The notes beneath the pieces were generated by a model. That model did not search any database and was not told the origin of the DNA. It saw nothing but the letters and a program-made list of their open reading frames with translations. Of a stretch of DNA of 64,000 nt, positions 12,601 to 23,792 are shown piece by piece (position 1 is the stretch's first letter; every line of letters begins with the position of its first letter). This stretch comes from Edaphochlamys debaryana (taxonomy: Eukaryota; Chlorophyta; Chlorophyceae; Chlamydomonadales). The position numbers and the translations under genes were made by a program. Location of the stretch: assembly GCA_016858145.1 (NCBI GenBank), contig JAEHOE010000049.1, positions 248,001 through 312,000 of the forward strand. Direction: 5' to 3'.

Positions 12601-15600
12601 GGGTAAAGAGGGGGGGGGCGCGGGCTGAGGGGAGGCTTACAGCCTGCTGCAGGCAAGGGGGGGGGGGGGCGGGTCAGGGAAGGGAGTTTGGAGGAAGGCA
12701 AGAGAGCGTATGGGGCGACATGGGGTGGGGGGGGTTCGGCAGGGAGCCGGTGTAGGGGGACCGAAGGGACTGCAAACCGTCAACCGTCGACACTGCCCTC
12801 CTGCCCGCAAGCTCCCCTCTGCTTACCCCCTACCCCCTTACCCGCCACCCCTTCCCCTGCACCCCCTTCCCCCCTCAGGACGCCGCAGCAGGCAAGCTGG
12901 GGGATCTCACTGCCGTACAGCCCCTGCCGCTGCCGCCCGTCGGGCGGCCGCCCGCCGCCCCCGGGCCCGCGGCGGCGGCGGCACCGGCGGCGGCGGCGGC
13001 GCCCGCGGCGGCTGGCGCTGCGCCCACGATATCGCCCCTGGTCAAGGCGAGTGGCTGGGGGGGGGGAGGCGCGAGGAGGGGGAACTAAGCCGGGGAGCGG
13101 GGCCGAGGAGGCCTTGGATACGGGCAGCGGGCAGCGGGCGAAGCCAGCTCCAACCGCTTTTCCGCCAGTTCTCTGTCCCTGTCCCTCATAAACCCCGAAA
13201 TGCAACGCCCATCCTCCATCCCCGCTTCCTCACTGCCCCATCTGGCCCCATCATTTCAACAGGCCGCGCTCAAAGCCGCCATTCCGGAGACCAGGCCCGA
13301 GGCCCTGGCCAAGCGAGCCGTTGCGCTGCTGGCGGCGGCCAGCCTGGGGGGCCCGGGCCCGGCCGGGGCCCAGCCGGACCCGCCCGGGACCATCCGGTCC
13401 TCGCCGGTTGGGATCATGCTGCAGGATCTGGAGCTCAAGCCGCCCAAGGTTCGGACGCCGGGTGCCGTACTGATGGGCCGATGTACGGGACGCGGATGCC
13501 GTACGACTGCCGAGGGTCCTAGCCCCCTCCCTCCTCCCACACAGCTGGTGGAACCCCCCCTCTTATCCCACACCCCTTGTCCTCCCCTCCCCTCCTGTCA
13601 GGGCATGATGCGGGCGCTCTTCGACCAGGAGCCCGAGATCTTCAAGGTACGGCGGAGCACGTGTCCGTACAGTCGTACTTTGCAGCGTAAACCTGTGGGA
13701 GTAAAACCCCTTCCCTTCGCCCCGCCTTCACCCACCCACCTTAGCTCTCCCCCAAACTCTAACCCTCAACCCCCCCCCCAAAACCCCCCCAACCCTCAGG
13801 CCGGGCCCCCCTCCCCCAATTACGTCATCACGCTCGTCCACCAGCCGCTGCTACAGCTCGTGGCCGAGCACCCAGACCAGGCGAGCGCGGTTGGCAGTTG
13901 ACGGTTGACGGTTGAGCTGAGTGCGGATGAGCCATCTCCCCTCGCTACGACCCATGAGGCCGATGAGCTAGCTCCCCCCCTTCCTCGGCGCCCCCCCCCT
14001 CCCTCCCCCCGCGTTGACCCCCGCCCTCCCCTCTCGCCCTCCCCTCTCGCCCCCCCCTCCCGCACACGTGCAGGTGGCGGCGGCGGTTGCCGTACTGCTG
14101 CGCGGGAAGCCGTACCCGGGCGTACGGCTCAGGCGAGTGTACACGCGGATGCCTTTTTGTAGGGGGAGTAGTAATGCGGTCAGGGGCTCGGCCTTGCACC
14201 ATGGGAGGCCGCACCCAAGTCGCACCTTCACTCAGCCCACCCGCCCCAAGGCATCCCAGCCCATCCCAACCAGACCACAGCCCAACTTCACCCACCCAAC
14301 CAAACTTACACAACCAACCCAACCCGTCTCATTCGCCCCTCGTAGGCAGTACTCCGGCGCCCCAATCGCAAACGGCAGCGCCCCGACCTCGGCCCCCGCC
14401 CCAGCCGCCGCCGCCACCGCTGCTGCGGCCGCCGCCGCCGCCTCGCCCGCGCCGCGCGCGCCCCGTACCTCCGCCGCCGCCGGGCCCAGCCAGGCCCAGG
14501 CCCAGGCCCAGGTCCCGCCGGGCCAACCGCCGGACTACTTTGCGCGCGTCGAGAAGGCGCTGGATGACAGGCTGAACCTTCAAGTGGGTCGGGGACGGAA
14601 CCAGGCTGGGCCTGTGTAGCCACGAGCTGTGCTGGGCCTGGCTGGGCCTATGTGGCGATGGACCGGGCTGGGCCTGCATGATGACTTGCTGGGGGATAGG
14701 CTTGAGGATGGGCTGAACGTGCATGTGGGTCCGGCGTTTCTTCAGACCCCACGTTCCTCTCTGCCGCCTGTTCCCCCCCCTTTCATTCCCTTCCCCTCCC
14801 CCTCTGCCCCCGTCTCCCCTCCTCCGCAGTCCGCACAACCGTTCCTGACGCGGGCGCGGCGCGTGGCGGCCGTGTCCCTGCTGCGGGCGGGGCCGCGGCA
14901 CGGCCTTGGCCCCCACGAGCTGTCCCTCAAGGACATGGCCACGGCGCTCAAGGCGGCCCTCCCGGAGGTGGGGGCGGGGGGGGCTGGGAGGGGCGCGTGT
15001 GTGTATGGGCGTATCGGGGGCTGTCCCTCAAGGACATGGCCACGGCGCTCAAGGCGGCCCTCCCGGAGGTGGGGGCGGGGGGGGACTGGGAGGGTAGCGT
15101 ATGTGTATGGGCGTGTGGGCCTCCTCTTCCCGCTCCCTCCACACACGTGGTTCCAGGGTCTCAAAACGGGGGCGCAATCTCAATTCAACTCACCCCCCCC
15201 CCACACACACACACACACGCCCTCCTTCTCGTGTTCTCGGGCTTTCGGTTCTGCATCTAAGGCTGGCCGGCTCTCAGCCGCGCCCTGTTTCTCTGGTTTA
15301 GACGAGCAGCCCTGAACACACCCTCCTTACCTCTTCCCCGCCCAGGCCTACCAGGACCGCCGCCCCCCCGGCGTGTTCCCGGTCAACGCCATGGTGATGG
15401 CGGAGCAGGTGGGGGGGCGGGGGCGGGGGGGTTGAAACACGGGGAAAGCGTGCGTGTTTTGCGTGGCAGGAGGGGGTGGAGGGAGCGTGCTGAACGTAAG
15501 CTACGTAAGCTACGTTTGAACTTTGAAGAGCACCCTGGGTTGGCGTCCTCTCACACCTCCACTGATTGGTGTCCACCCTCCCTTCTTGCCAATCGTCTCC

Positions 15601-18335
15601 GTTGCTTGCTGTCTACGTTCCTGCAACCCGGCCCCTACCCCCCGGCAGATGCCGAGCCTCTTCTCCGTCTCCAAGCCCTCCAACCGGCCCCAGGACTGGT
15701 CCCTACGCCTCAACATCCACTCCCTCGAGCTCGCGGCCGGGCTACATCCATCGGGGCCCGCCCCGGGCCCGGGCCCCGCCTCCTCCTCCGCTGGGGCCTC
15801 CTCCGGGCCCGCACGGGCCTCCGCTCCCGGGCACGGGCCCGCGGCGGCGCAGCAGGCCCACTCGCACCCGGGCCAGGCCCACGCGCCGGCGGCGCCCGCG
15901 CCTGTGCCCGTGCCGGTGCCCGTGCCCGTGCCCGTTGCGGCTGCTGACGTGGCAGAGCTGCTCAATGTGAGTGGTGGGCGGGGCAGGGGGCAGGGACGGG
16001 GGTGTGAGGGTGCGTGTGAGGACTGACTGAGAGCGAGCAACACTGCGCTCGAGGGCCCCGAGTGCAGCAACCACCTCGTGTCGTCGTGATCACGCCCAGC
16101 CTCCCCTCCACGTCCATCTCACCTGGCCTCCGCCTCCCCTGCCTATGCCCCCCCAGGCCCAGCCCGCCCGCGCGCTCGCCGCCGCCCTGGCGCCCACCAT
16201 CCCGCCCGACGTACTGCCGGATCCGGCGGCTGTCGTGATCACGGTGCCGTACGGCCCGGATCACGCCCGCGCGCTCTCGCACTGCATGGCCTGCCCCCAG
16301 GTGCTTGGGCCTGGGAACAACAACCAGGGGAAGGGGAGGGAGAGGGGGATGAGGGGTCAGCGCTCATCGAAATCGCCTCGCCTCCCCTGCATTGCATTGC
16401 GAAAGGGAAGGGCTGGGGAGGGGGGGCGGACCATCCACGTGGTGGAGGTTCCGCGGTGAAGCGGTCGGGTGGACCGCGGCATACACACACACGTGCATCC
16501 CCTCCCGCCCCCCTCCGCCCCCCGCCCCCACCCCAGATCGGCCTCGCGGCCAAGTGCGTGGACGGCATGCCGGCCCTCGTGCTGCTGTACGCCCCCGCGG
16601 TGGACGCGCTGAGGCCCGCGGCGGGGTCCACGACCGGGCAGCACGGCAGCCAGAGTGAGGAGCCTGGAGGGAGGGGCATGCATGGAGGGGGCCCTCTGGT
16701 GGGGGGCCTGGAGGAGGAGCCTGAGACGGGCCTGTGAGGGGCCTGGAGGATGCCGTCACCACCCCTGCCACGTGGCGACGCGTCATGAAACACACACGCT
16801 TTACCCCTCCCTCCCCCTCCTTTCCCCCCCCCCTCAGACGGCAGAGTGCCGCCACGGTGTACGTCATGGACGCCGTCACCGCCCCAACGCGTCACGAAAC
16901 ACACACGTTTCCCCCCCTCCTTTCCCCCCTCCCCCCTCCTTCCCCCCAGACGGTTCCGCCGCCACGGTGTACGTCATGGACGCCGTCACCGCGGGCCCCG
17001 GGGAGGGGGCGGTGCTGCTGGGCTCCCTGCGGGGGCTGCTGGAGGAGCCGGGGGTGGCCAAGGTGGTGCACGGCTGCGAGCAGGTGGGGGGGCCGGGGGG
17101 GAAACGTGTGTGTGTATGGGTGTGTCAGGGGGACCGGGGGCGGCCGAGGTGGTGCACGGCTGCGAGCAGGTGGGGGGGCCGGGGGAGAAACGTGTGTGTG
17201 TATGGGTGTGTCAGGGGGACCGGGGGCGGCCGAGGTGGTGCACGGCTGCGAGCAGGTGGGGGGGCCGGGGGAGAAACGTGTGTGTGTATGGGTGTGTCAG
17301 GGGGACCGGGGTGGCCGAGGTGGTGCACGGCTGCGAGCAGGTGGGGGGGGAGGTGGTGGTGGTGGGGGGGGGTCGGCCCTTGGTCCCGAAACGAGCTCGA
17401 ACGTACGTGCATGGTCGTTCAGGTTGCCATGTTGACCCCACCGCTTCACTACCCTTTTCTCCTACCCCCGCCCCAAACCCGCCCGTGACCCTTCACTTGC
17501 TCGCCTCCCCCCCAGGTGGTTCCCTGGCTGGAGCACTCTGTGGGGTGCGCCATCACGCCCCTGCTCGACACACGCGTGGTCTCGGAAATGCTGCGGCCGC
17601 TGCACCTGGGGCCGGCGCCGGGGCAGCCCGGCGGCGGGCCGGGCGGCGGCGCGGAGGGCGAGGAGGGCGGGCCCGGGGCCGGGTCGGGCCCGGGCGGGCC
17701 CGGTGGGGACCACGAGGCCCCGATCCTGTGGCCGCAGCCCAGCAACTGGCAGGTGAGGCTATCACGGGCTTGGGGATGGGGCTTTGGAATGATGTTGGGG
17801 CTTGGGGAAGTTGGTGCAACCCTGGTGTCCTGCTCGCCTCTACAGAAAGGTCAGAACGCAAGTTTCCCTCCCTCTTTCCCCCCTCCGTTCCTCATTAAAA
17901 GATCCCCCCTTCCGCCCCCTCCCCCCTCGCCCCCCAGGCTGCCCTCATGACCAAGTACTGGGACTACCAGGTGGCGGTCATGCAGCACTCGAGCGGGGCG
18001 GACAGGTGCGGCGGTTGGGAGTTGGTGATTGGGACGGTTGGTTGAGGTGGTTGAGGTGGTTGGGAGCCGAGATGTTTACCCCCCGTTTCACCCTCCACAC
18101 ACACCCCTTCCCCCCTTCCCCCTCCCTCCCTCCCCCTCCCCCCCCTGTCAGGTCCTGGCTGGCCCGGCCCCTGACGGGCGGGCAGTTGGGCATGCTGCTC
18201 CGCTCCTGCCAGCACCTGCCCGAGCTCTGGTCTGCCCTCACGTGGCTGCTGCCGCGGCTGGCGCAGTTCTGCTCCATAGCGCGGGCGCAGCAGTGCCGTC
18301 TCATGATGGCGCCGGCAGGGGGCGGCGTGGCGTAG
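9613..18335 (+). CDS. EXD1/Egalitarian-like protein with a degenerate 3'-5' exonuclease domain
   Basis: I trace 20 exons in one frame (1244 residues): 9613-9703, 9862-10811, 11328-11464, 11834-12017, 12393-12584, 12879-13046, 13263-13448, 13602-13646, 13800-13880, 14074-14132, 14346-14583, 14830-14967, 15346-15408, 15649-15966, 16157-16300, 16537-16654, 16950-17083, 17516-17752, 17938-18005 and 18152-18335. Residues 1-85 look like a small helical domain (possibly winged-helix). Residues 100-300 are a Glu/Ala/Gly-rich linker. From about 950 the order VVITVPYG, IGLAAKCVDGMPALVLLYA, VYVMDAV, LLEEPGVAKVVHGCEQ, VVPWLEHSVG..PLLDTRVV and SWLARPL matches the DEDD exonuclease fold. The usual D-x-E after IG(L/F) is replaced by AAK, and the C-terminal Asp motif after RPL reads RSCQHLPEL, so activity is unlikely; animal EXD1 and Egalitarian relatives are known RNA-binding adaptors of this fold. 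Three introns start with GC. Domain call moderate; gene model good. Confidence 0.68.
14919..15081 (+). repeat. Tandem copy of an exon 3' end and its donor site
   Basis: The last 49 coding bases of exon 14830-14967 plus the first intron bases (from 14919) recur from 15020 to about 15081, at a spacing of 101 bases. The second copy keeps reading frame and donor site but has no acceptor of its own, so it is probably intronic debris. Confidence 0.85.
16749..16990 (+). repeat. Repeated acceptor/exon 5' end (about 112-bp unit)
   Basis: The start of exon 16950-17083 (CGCCACGGTGTACGTCATGG region with its pyrimidine tract and CAG) is present a second time at 16839-16880, and a shorter, decayed third piece lies at 16749-16800. 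Each unit holds the exon start followed by GCGTCA(C/T)GAAACACACAC and C-rich tract. The copy at 16839 has its own good acceptor. Confidence 0.8.
17060..17345 (+). repeat. Four tandem copies of an exon 3' end with donor (about 87-bp unit)
   Basis: The motif GTGGTGCACGGCTGCGAGCAG followed by the donor and CGTGTGTGTGTATGGGTGTG appears first at 17063-17083 as the true exon end, then around 17150, 17237 and 17324. Units are nearly identical, so the expansion is recent. Only the first copy is placed in the coding model; each later one keeps a potential donor and an AG upstream. Confidence 0.9.
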
Positions 18336-19149
18336 TGGGGCGGGCGGGGATGCGTCACGCGGGGATGCCGGGGGCGGCTTGAGGACAGGAGGAGGGTGTG
18401 TGTGGCTTGGAGGGGACCTGTCGGCAGGGGCAGCAGCAGCTGTGGACTTCCCGCATGAGGCTGCGGGGCTCTGCGGCCGTTCCGGGCCGCAGCAGTGCCG
18501 CCTCCGCGTGGGGGTGGGGGCGGGGGCAGCGTGGCGTAGTGGGGTGGGGCGCCCGTGTGGGGCCGGGGTGCGTGTGGCATGGCGGGGTCCTGCCTGCCTA
18601 CCGCAGGAGGAGCAGCCAGAGGGCACTTCGGCAGCCATGCGTGTTAGGATCTGGGGAAGTGCAGAACAGTACGGGCTTGAGATGCTGGGATGCTGGGACT
18701 CAGGGGGCCTGACCAGGAGCAGGCCCGGCTGAGGCATGGCCGTGGTGGATGGTGGAGCGGAGAGCTGGCTGTGAGGGACTGGAGGAGGCGGGCAGGGGCC
18801 GTAGGGGAGGGCAGGCAAGGCAGGAGCAGGCTCCATCCTTTCTCGGCCGAAGGCAACGGGGGGTCGGGGCCTAGTCAGGGGTTTAGGGTGTCGCGGATGC
18901 AGTGGCTCGTCAGTGTGCTGGGGGAACACGTAGGCAGAAGTCGTGGTGCGGGTGGTGCTACGGAATGGGTCTGCGGACGGACGAGAGAGGGACACGTTGC
19001 AGCGGAACGTTATGAGGATTGCGGAAGGCTGGATGGGCCGTATCGAGCCACCGGAGAAAGATGAGGCAAATCGACTTGCAACCTTGCTGTGTGCTGCAGC
19101 TAAGTACAGGTACAAAGGGGGCGCCCTCCAGGCGGGCAGGGGAGGGACC

Positions 19150-19229
19150 ATGGTGTGCGCTCTAAGCCATCCTCGATGTGCTAACGGCATGGTGTGCGCT
19201 CTAAGCCATGCTCAATGTGCTAACGGCAC
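19150..19229. repeat. Tandem pair of a 40-bp unit
   Basis: The unit begins CATGGTGTGCGCTCTAAGCC and ends GTGCTAACGG; two copies lie head to tail with two or three differences. A weaker third relative is near 19370-19415. Confidence 0.8.
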
Positions 19230-19582
19230 ATGGATGCCGGGTGTCAGGCAAGTCGGTATGTTCGCAAACCTTGGAGAGGACGTCATGGCAATCGATTCGG
19301 TGCAGGCGCTCCACGCTCCAGGCGCATCGAGGGGCCTAGCCGTGAGGACGGCGGGCAGGGACTGGGTCATTGTGTGGGCTATAAGTCATGCCTCAATTTC
19401 CCTTCGCTGGGGTTAACGGCTGGAGCACCGCAAGTCGGCATGTCGGCACTCCATGGAAACGGCATTGATTCGGTGCAGGAAGGTTCAGGCGGGAGCGCGG
19501 GGCACAGTGCCAACCTCACCCGGCTCTTTGCTGGGAACCTGAAAGAGGAGCTGTTCCATAGGCGGGCAGGTCCCAGCGAGGC

Positions 19583-19830
19583 CGGGTGCATCGCGAGCGT
19601 GATGCAACCGGGATAGGGACCAGTCCGACCATGATGCAGCCGGCGTAGGGACCGGTCGGGGGGCCGCAGGGACCAGGCCGGGACCGGTAGGGACCAGTCG
19701 CTAGGGCCGGTTGGTCCCTATGGTCCCTGACGCCCCGAAAGCGATGCAGCCGTGTCTCCCACGTTCAGCTCTCCCCCCTTGCATCCCGTTGCGGGGCAGT
19801 GTCACATCTGGAGCGCCTGGCGTGTGGGTC
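19583..19830. repeat. GGGACC-rich direct repeat, copy 1
   Basis: This segment matches 23243-23475 along about 240 bases, including several GGGACC(A/G)G words, the GATGCAGCCGGCGTAGGGAC core and the GTCCCTGACGCCCCG(A/T)AAGC end. It lies about 300 bases upstream of the start codon at 20131; the other copy lies the same distance upstream of 23793. Confidence 0.85.
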
Positions 19831-20130
19831 GCGGTCCTCGGTCGTGGGGTGGGGGCGCCGTCGCCGTCGCCGATGAATTGCAGCAGCTCGCCCCAGTAAA
19901 CTCGTGAGCCAGCCGCTCATACCATACACTTGCTCGCTTATACCAGGCACAACGGGGCAACCACATAAAGTCACGCAGCTTGAGCGTTCGGTCGCGCCCA
20001 GACGACAGCTGCGACTTGGCCGCGTTATACCAGCTCGCCTAACGTGTTCTGACGACTTGCTAGCTCTGTTAAAAGTTAGATTCATTAAACACAATCTCGC
20101 TGAGCTGCGGTCGGTAGCTGCTAGCGCGGC

Positions 20131-22385
20131 ATGCTGCCCCGAAAGAAGCAGAAGAAGGAGGGCAGGCCTCCTACGGAGGAGCCCGATACCGATCAGGAGA
20201 ACGCGAGTCCGTGCGGCCGCGGGAAGCCTCCCACCTCAGATGGCGCTGCCGCGGGAGCTGTCCCAAAAGAGTTTATCACGATGGCCGAGGCAGTCTCGCA
20301 GCACAACGCGCAGCTGTCGCGGAGGCTTTCACACCTGACACAGGAGGTGGCGGCGCTGCGGGAGCTACTGCAGGAGCGGGCGGCGGGGCCAGCTATGCCC
20401 TACTTGACGCATCCGCAGCAGTGGGGGCCGTCAGCCGCGGCCCTGCAGGCGCAGGCGGCGTGGCAGGGCTCGCCGTTCTTCGCGCTGCCACCGCACCTGG
20501 CGACGCCCGCTGCCCTGATGGCTCTACAGGCGCAGGCGGGGTGGCAGGGCCTGGCGCTGGCCGGGTGGCAGGGCCCGGTGCAGGCGGGGTGGCAAGGCCC
20601 GGCCCAGGTGGGGTGGCAGGCCCCGCCGCCCTACACGCTGCCGCCGCCGCAGGCGCCGACCGCCGCACAGGTGGCTCCGCAGGCTCCAGGGCCCGGTGTG
20701 CCGACGGGCGACGACAGCAGCGCCCAAGGCCAGCCTCAGGCTGAGCTCCGCGGCCCCCACACCGCCTGCACAGCTGCACCCAGCCTCCCTGGCAGCACGC
20801 CAGGCGCCACGGTCGCCACCACGGAACTGGACCAGGTGATGTCCTTCCTGCGGACTCGGCAACAGAGGGCGTGTGCGACTGTGGAGGCAATCATGCAGGG
20901 CCGCACCCCGCCCACCTGGCCTGATGACGGCATGGAAGATTTTGGCGGCGGTGGAGCGTCCACGTCAGCAGGAGCCGGAGCCAGCGCGGCCACTGCGGCC
21001 GCGGCGCAACCCACATCGGCTCAACCCACATCAAAGTACGGGGAGCTGTGGAAGTGGCAGGTCCCCGAGCTGGCATTCATGCTGGACGGGGCCTGGCCGT
21101 ACCGCAAGGCCCAGCTCAAGACGGTGCTGGACCTGTACGACGCGTACTACACCGGCTGCATCACCGACAGCGCAGGCAGTACGCCGCCGTGGATCGAGCT
21201 GTTCGAAAAGTACGGCCCCAAGGACAACCGTGACGGGCTCGCGAGCGTGGAGGCGGGGTCGTGGTACCCGAGGGGGGCGTTGGGCAAGCAGCTGATGCAG
21301 CGCATGTGGGAATTCCGTACCCTGCACCGCTGGTGCATCGTGGTGACCAGCGAGCAGCGCGGCCTTGGGCTGCAGGAGGCGGCGAAGTTCTGGGCGGACA
21401 AGACCAAACGGACGCTCAAGCCCTTCTGGGAGGACGTGGTCCAGTACATCGTGGAGGAGCCGGCGCTGTTTCGGGAGGTCGTTGCGGTCGAGCCGTCGGC
21501 GGTGGACTGGCGGCAGCGCCTGCGCGAGGTGCTCCCCGGGGAGCTGGGCGCGGTGGGTGCGGGTGGGGTGCGGGGTTGGAGCAGAGTGTGCTGGTATTGC
21601 ACGAGGGGTGGGTGCAGGCGGTGTGCATCGAGGTTGGCCGTCGTGAGGATTGGCGGTTAGGTTGCGTGCGCTGATCTGAGGGCTGCTGGTCGCCGCTTTT
21701 GTTTCTTCCCTCACTTCGGCCTCCGCTGCGCAATCCATTAACTCAGCCTGGCTCAACTGTGCCGTGCTCTTGCGACAGGCCTTCGTCGCGGCAGGCAATG
21801 CGGCGGGCGATGCAAGCGGCGGCAGCGCGGCGGCAGGCGACGGGGCGGCGGCGGGCGGTGACGCGCCGGTAGGCGACGGCGCGGCGGCGGGCGGTGACGC
21901 GCCGGTAGGCGACGGCGCCGCGGCAGCTGACGGCGCGGCGGCAGCTGACAATGCGGCGGCGGGCGACGGCACGGTGGCACGTGGCGTGGTCGAGGCGGCA
22001 GGCGGCGTGGGCGAGGTGAGGCTGGCAGGCCGCACAGCAGCGGGAAGACGGAAGGTGGGCAGATGCTTGCCTGTCCCGTGTACGGTACCCGTGCGTCCAC
22101 TCCCCACTGCTCCTGCTTCTCCCTACATGCGCCTGACTCGTGTCGCACCCCTGATCTGCGCCTCAGGACGGGCCCCCGGTCGCGCCCGCCAAGAGCATGC
22201 TCCTCCTGTTGCTCCAGTCCAAGGCGGCCGACTCGGCCTCGCTGGGCTCGGAGCCCAGCGGTGGGGCCATGACGCTGTCGGAGCGGATGCGGGGGTGGTT
22301 CGAGATGACGAGCGCGGAGAGGAAGACCTGGAGGGAGCGGCACAAGGCGGCGGTGGAGGCGCACAAGAGCCGCATGACGCAGTAG
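20131..22385 (+). CDS. Unrecognised protein with coiled coil, WQG repeats and a conserved-looking C-terminal region
   Basis: Three exons (20131-21552, 21779-22015, 22167-22385) give 625 residues. In order: a basic start (MLPRKKQKKEG, possible nuclear signal); a predicted coiled coil at residues 50-85 (AVSQHNAQLSRRLSHLTQEV); a run of A-GWQG repeats around 105-175; and a disordered stretch. Residues 300-474 look globular and rich in Trp and aromatic residues (KYGELWKWQVPELAF, WIELFEKYGPKDN, RTLHRWCIVVTSEQRG). Exon 2 encodes an Ala/Gly/Asp repeat with two copies of AGGDAPVGDGA. The end, WFEMTSAERKTWRERH, looks helical. I do not recognise the family and propose no function. The Trp-rich region could belong to a multicopy, possibly mobile-element-linked algal family, since the gene is bracketed by direct repeats, but no enzyme motif is visible. 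Confidence 0.72.
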
Positions 22386-22649
22386 GCGGCACAGGGCGGC
22401 GGCTGAGGCGCACAAGCTCAGCACAGCGCAGCAGGAAGTCGAGTGGTTGATCTAGGTGCTAGTAGCAGTCAAACGGCACGAGAACAAAGCATGGCGATGG
22501 GGGTCGAGGACTGCTGCATACCGGTAGAAGCGGCTTTAAAGTGCGCGAGTTGGGGGACAAGAACTGGCATAGGGGCAGCTGGTATGCAGTGCTGCCGTTG
22601 GTCTCAAGTATGTTACAATGATCCCGGCACTGAGCGGGCCCCAGCTGAT

Positions 22650-23220
22650 GGGCCGGAGGGCAGAGGGATGCGCTGCTCGTGTGTGTAACCTTTTGCATCG
22701 GGTGGATGGCGGGTGGGGTGGCAGTGCCTCTGTTGGGCCTGGCAGGCATGGCGCTTGGCTGCCAGGTGTCAGGTGTTGGGTTACCACAGCAACGTCTTGC
22801 CATTGGCCTTTTGCGAGCTGGAGCAGCAGGTAGGCGGGGCATGGCACAAGCCACACTTTGTGCATTGGTTGCGCAGTAAGAGATAGATAGGACATAGGAG
22901 GGGCGGGCGGTGCCGCGAACAGCAGCCAGGCGGCCATGTTCTGAGTCGTGGGACCAGAGGGCAGAGGGATGGGCCTTCCGTGTGGGCTCTGAGCTTTAGG
23001 TGGATGGTAGGTGGGGCGGCCATGCCTGTGATAGTCCCAGTTTGAGGTGACGGCCCTTTGATGCTGGGCGTCAAGGATTTGGTGTGGCAGCACCTATTCT
23101 CAGTCGGACTTGGATGCGGCAAGTTGGCATGTGTGGACACATCCAGGCTGGACACGGCGGCGAGGCATGGCACAAGCCATGTTTGGTGCATGACGTACAT
23201 TGTTAGAGAGCTAAGGAAGA
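22650..23220. repeat. Two diverged tandem copies of a roughly 300-bp unit
   Basis: Segments at about 22695-22880 and 22990-23215 share blocks in the same order: GGGTGGATGG-GGTGGGG, a G/T-rich middle, GGCATGGCACAAGCCA, TTGGTGCAT or TTGTGCAT and AGAGA-AG. They are well diverged and non-coding. They lie between the two flanking genes and just before the second GGGACC-rich repeat. Confidence 0.6.
22684..22688 (+). promoter_or_regulatory. TGTAA polyadenylation signal
   Basis: The first TGTAA after the stop at 22385 is about 300 bases downstream, a common 3' UTR length in green algae. Confidence 0.45.
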
Positions 23221-23242
23221 GATGTTGCATGTGCGGGCAGGT

Positions 23243-23475
23243 TGGGTGCATCGGGAGCGTGATGCCAACCGGGGTAGGGACCAATCCGTCCACGATGCAG
23301 CCGGCGTAGGGACCGGTCGGGGGCCGCAGGGACCAGGCCGGGACCGGTAGGGACCAGTCCCTACGGCAGCTTTGGTCCCTGACGCCCCGTAAGCGATGCA
23401 ACCGTGTCTTCTACGCCCAGCACTCCGGGGGCTCGACTGGGGCACATCCGGAGCGCCTGGGGCAGCGCTGTCGGC
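23243..23475. repeat. GGGACC-rich direct repeat, copy 2
   Basis: Same orientation and order as 19583-19830, with scattered substitutions and small indels. It ends about 320 bases before the start codon at 23793. Confidence 0.85.
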
Positions 23476-23792
23476 CCTCCTCTGCATCGCGGCCAAAACC
23501 CGCTGACGTACCGCAGCCGCGGGCGCCTAGTAGCCTTCCTCCCCGGCCACCTGTGGCTTGCACTCCATGGCCTAGAAACGGTGCTCTGCCCAGAAAATGG
23601 CCCCCACGACCATTGCGCGCAAAAACTAGGGCGCACCCAAACGTGCCCATACCCCAGTTCAAATGCTGAATCGAGTTGAAGACCCGCTCTTATAGCATAT
23701 CTTGTTGTGCGCTGGGGTCGCAGCTCGTTCACGGGCAGAAGCCCGGCACCTGTCTCGCTCAGAGCATACATCGATAGCAGTATATTGTCAGC

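Larger units (their letters stand above)
18336..20130. other. Intergenic stretch with decayed repeats
   Basis: No gene is supported. At 18440-18545 there is a degraded copy of the preceding gene's last exon end (GCAGCAGTGCCG ... GGCGTGGCGTAGTGGGG, compare 18285-18340). A 40-bp tandem pair sits at 19150-19229, and a related pair of GCAAGTCGG(T/C)ATGT segments at 19247-19305 and 19430-19482. The last 200 bases before 20131 are AT-richer, as expected for a promoter and 5' UTR. Confidence 0.5.

Noticed and set aside
17060..17345. Regular repeats resembling a CRISPR array
   Set aside because: Units are tandem and contiguous copies of an exon end with no unique spacers, inside a eukaryotic gene.
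19583..23475. Direct repeats as LTRs of a retrotransposon around the gene at 20131
   Set aside because: There is no TG...CA end, primer-binding site, polypurine tract or integrase/reverse transcriptase between them. The repeats extend at different distances from gene ends and fit shared upstream regions better.
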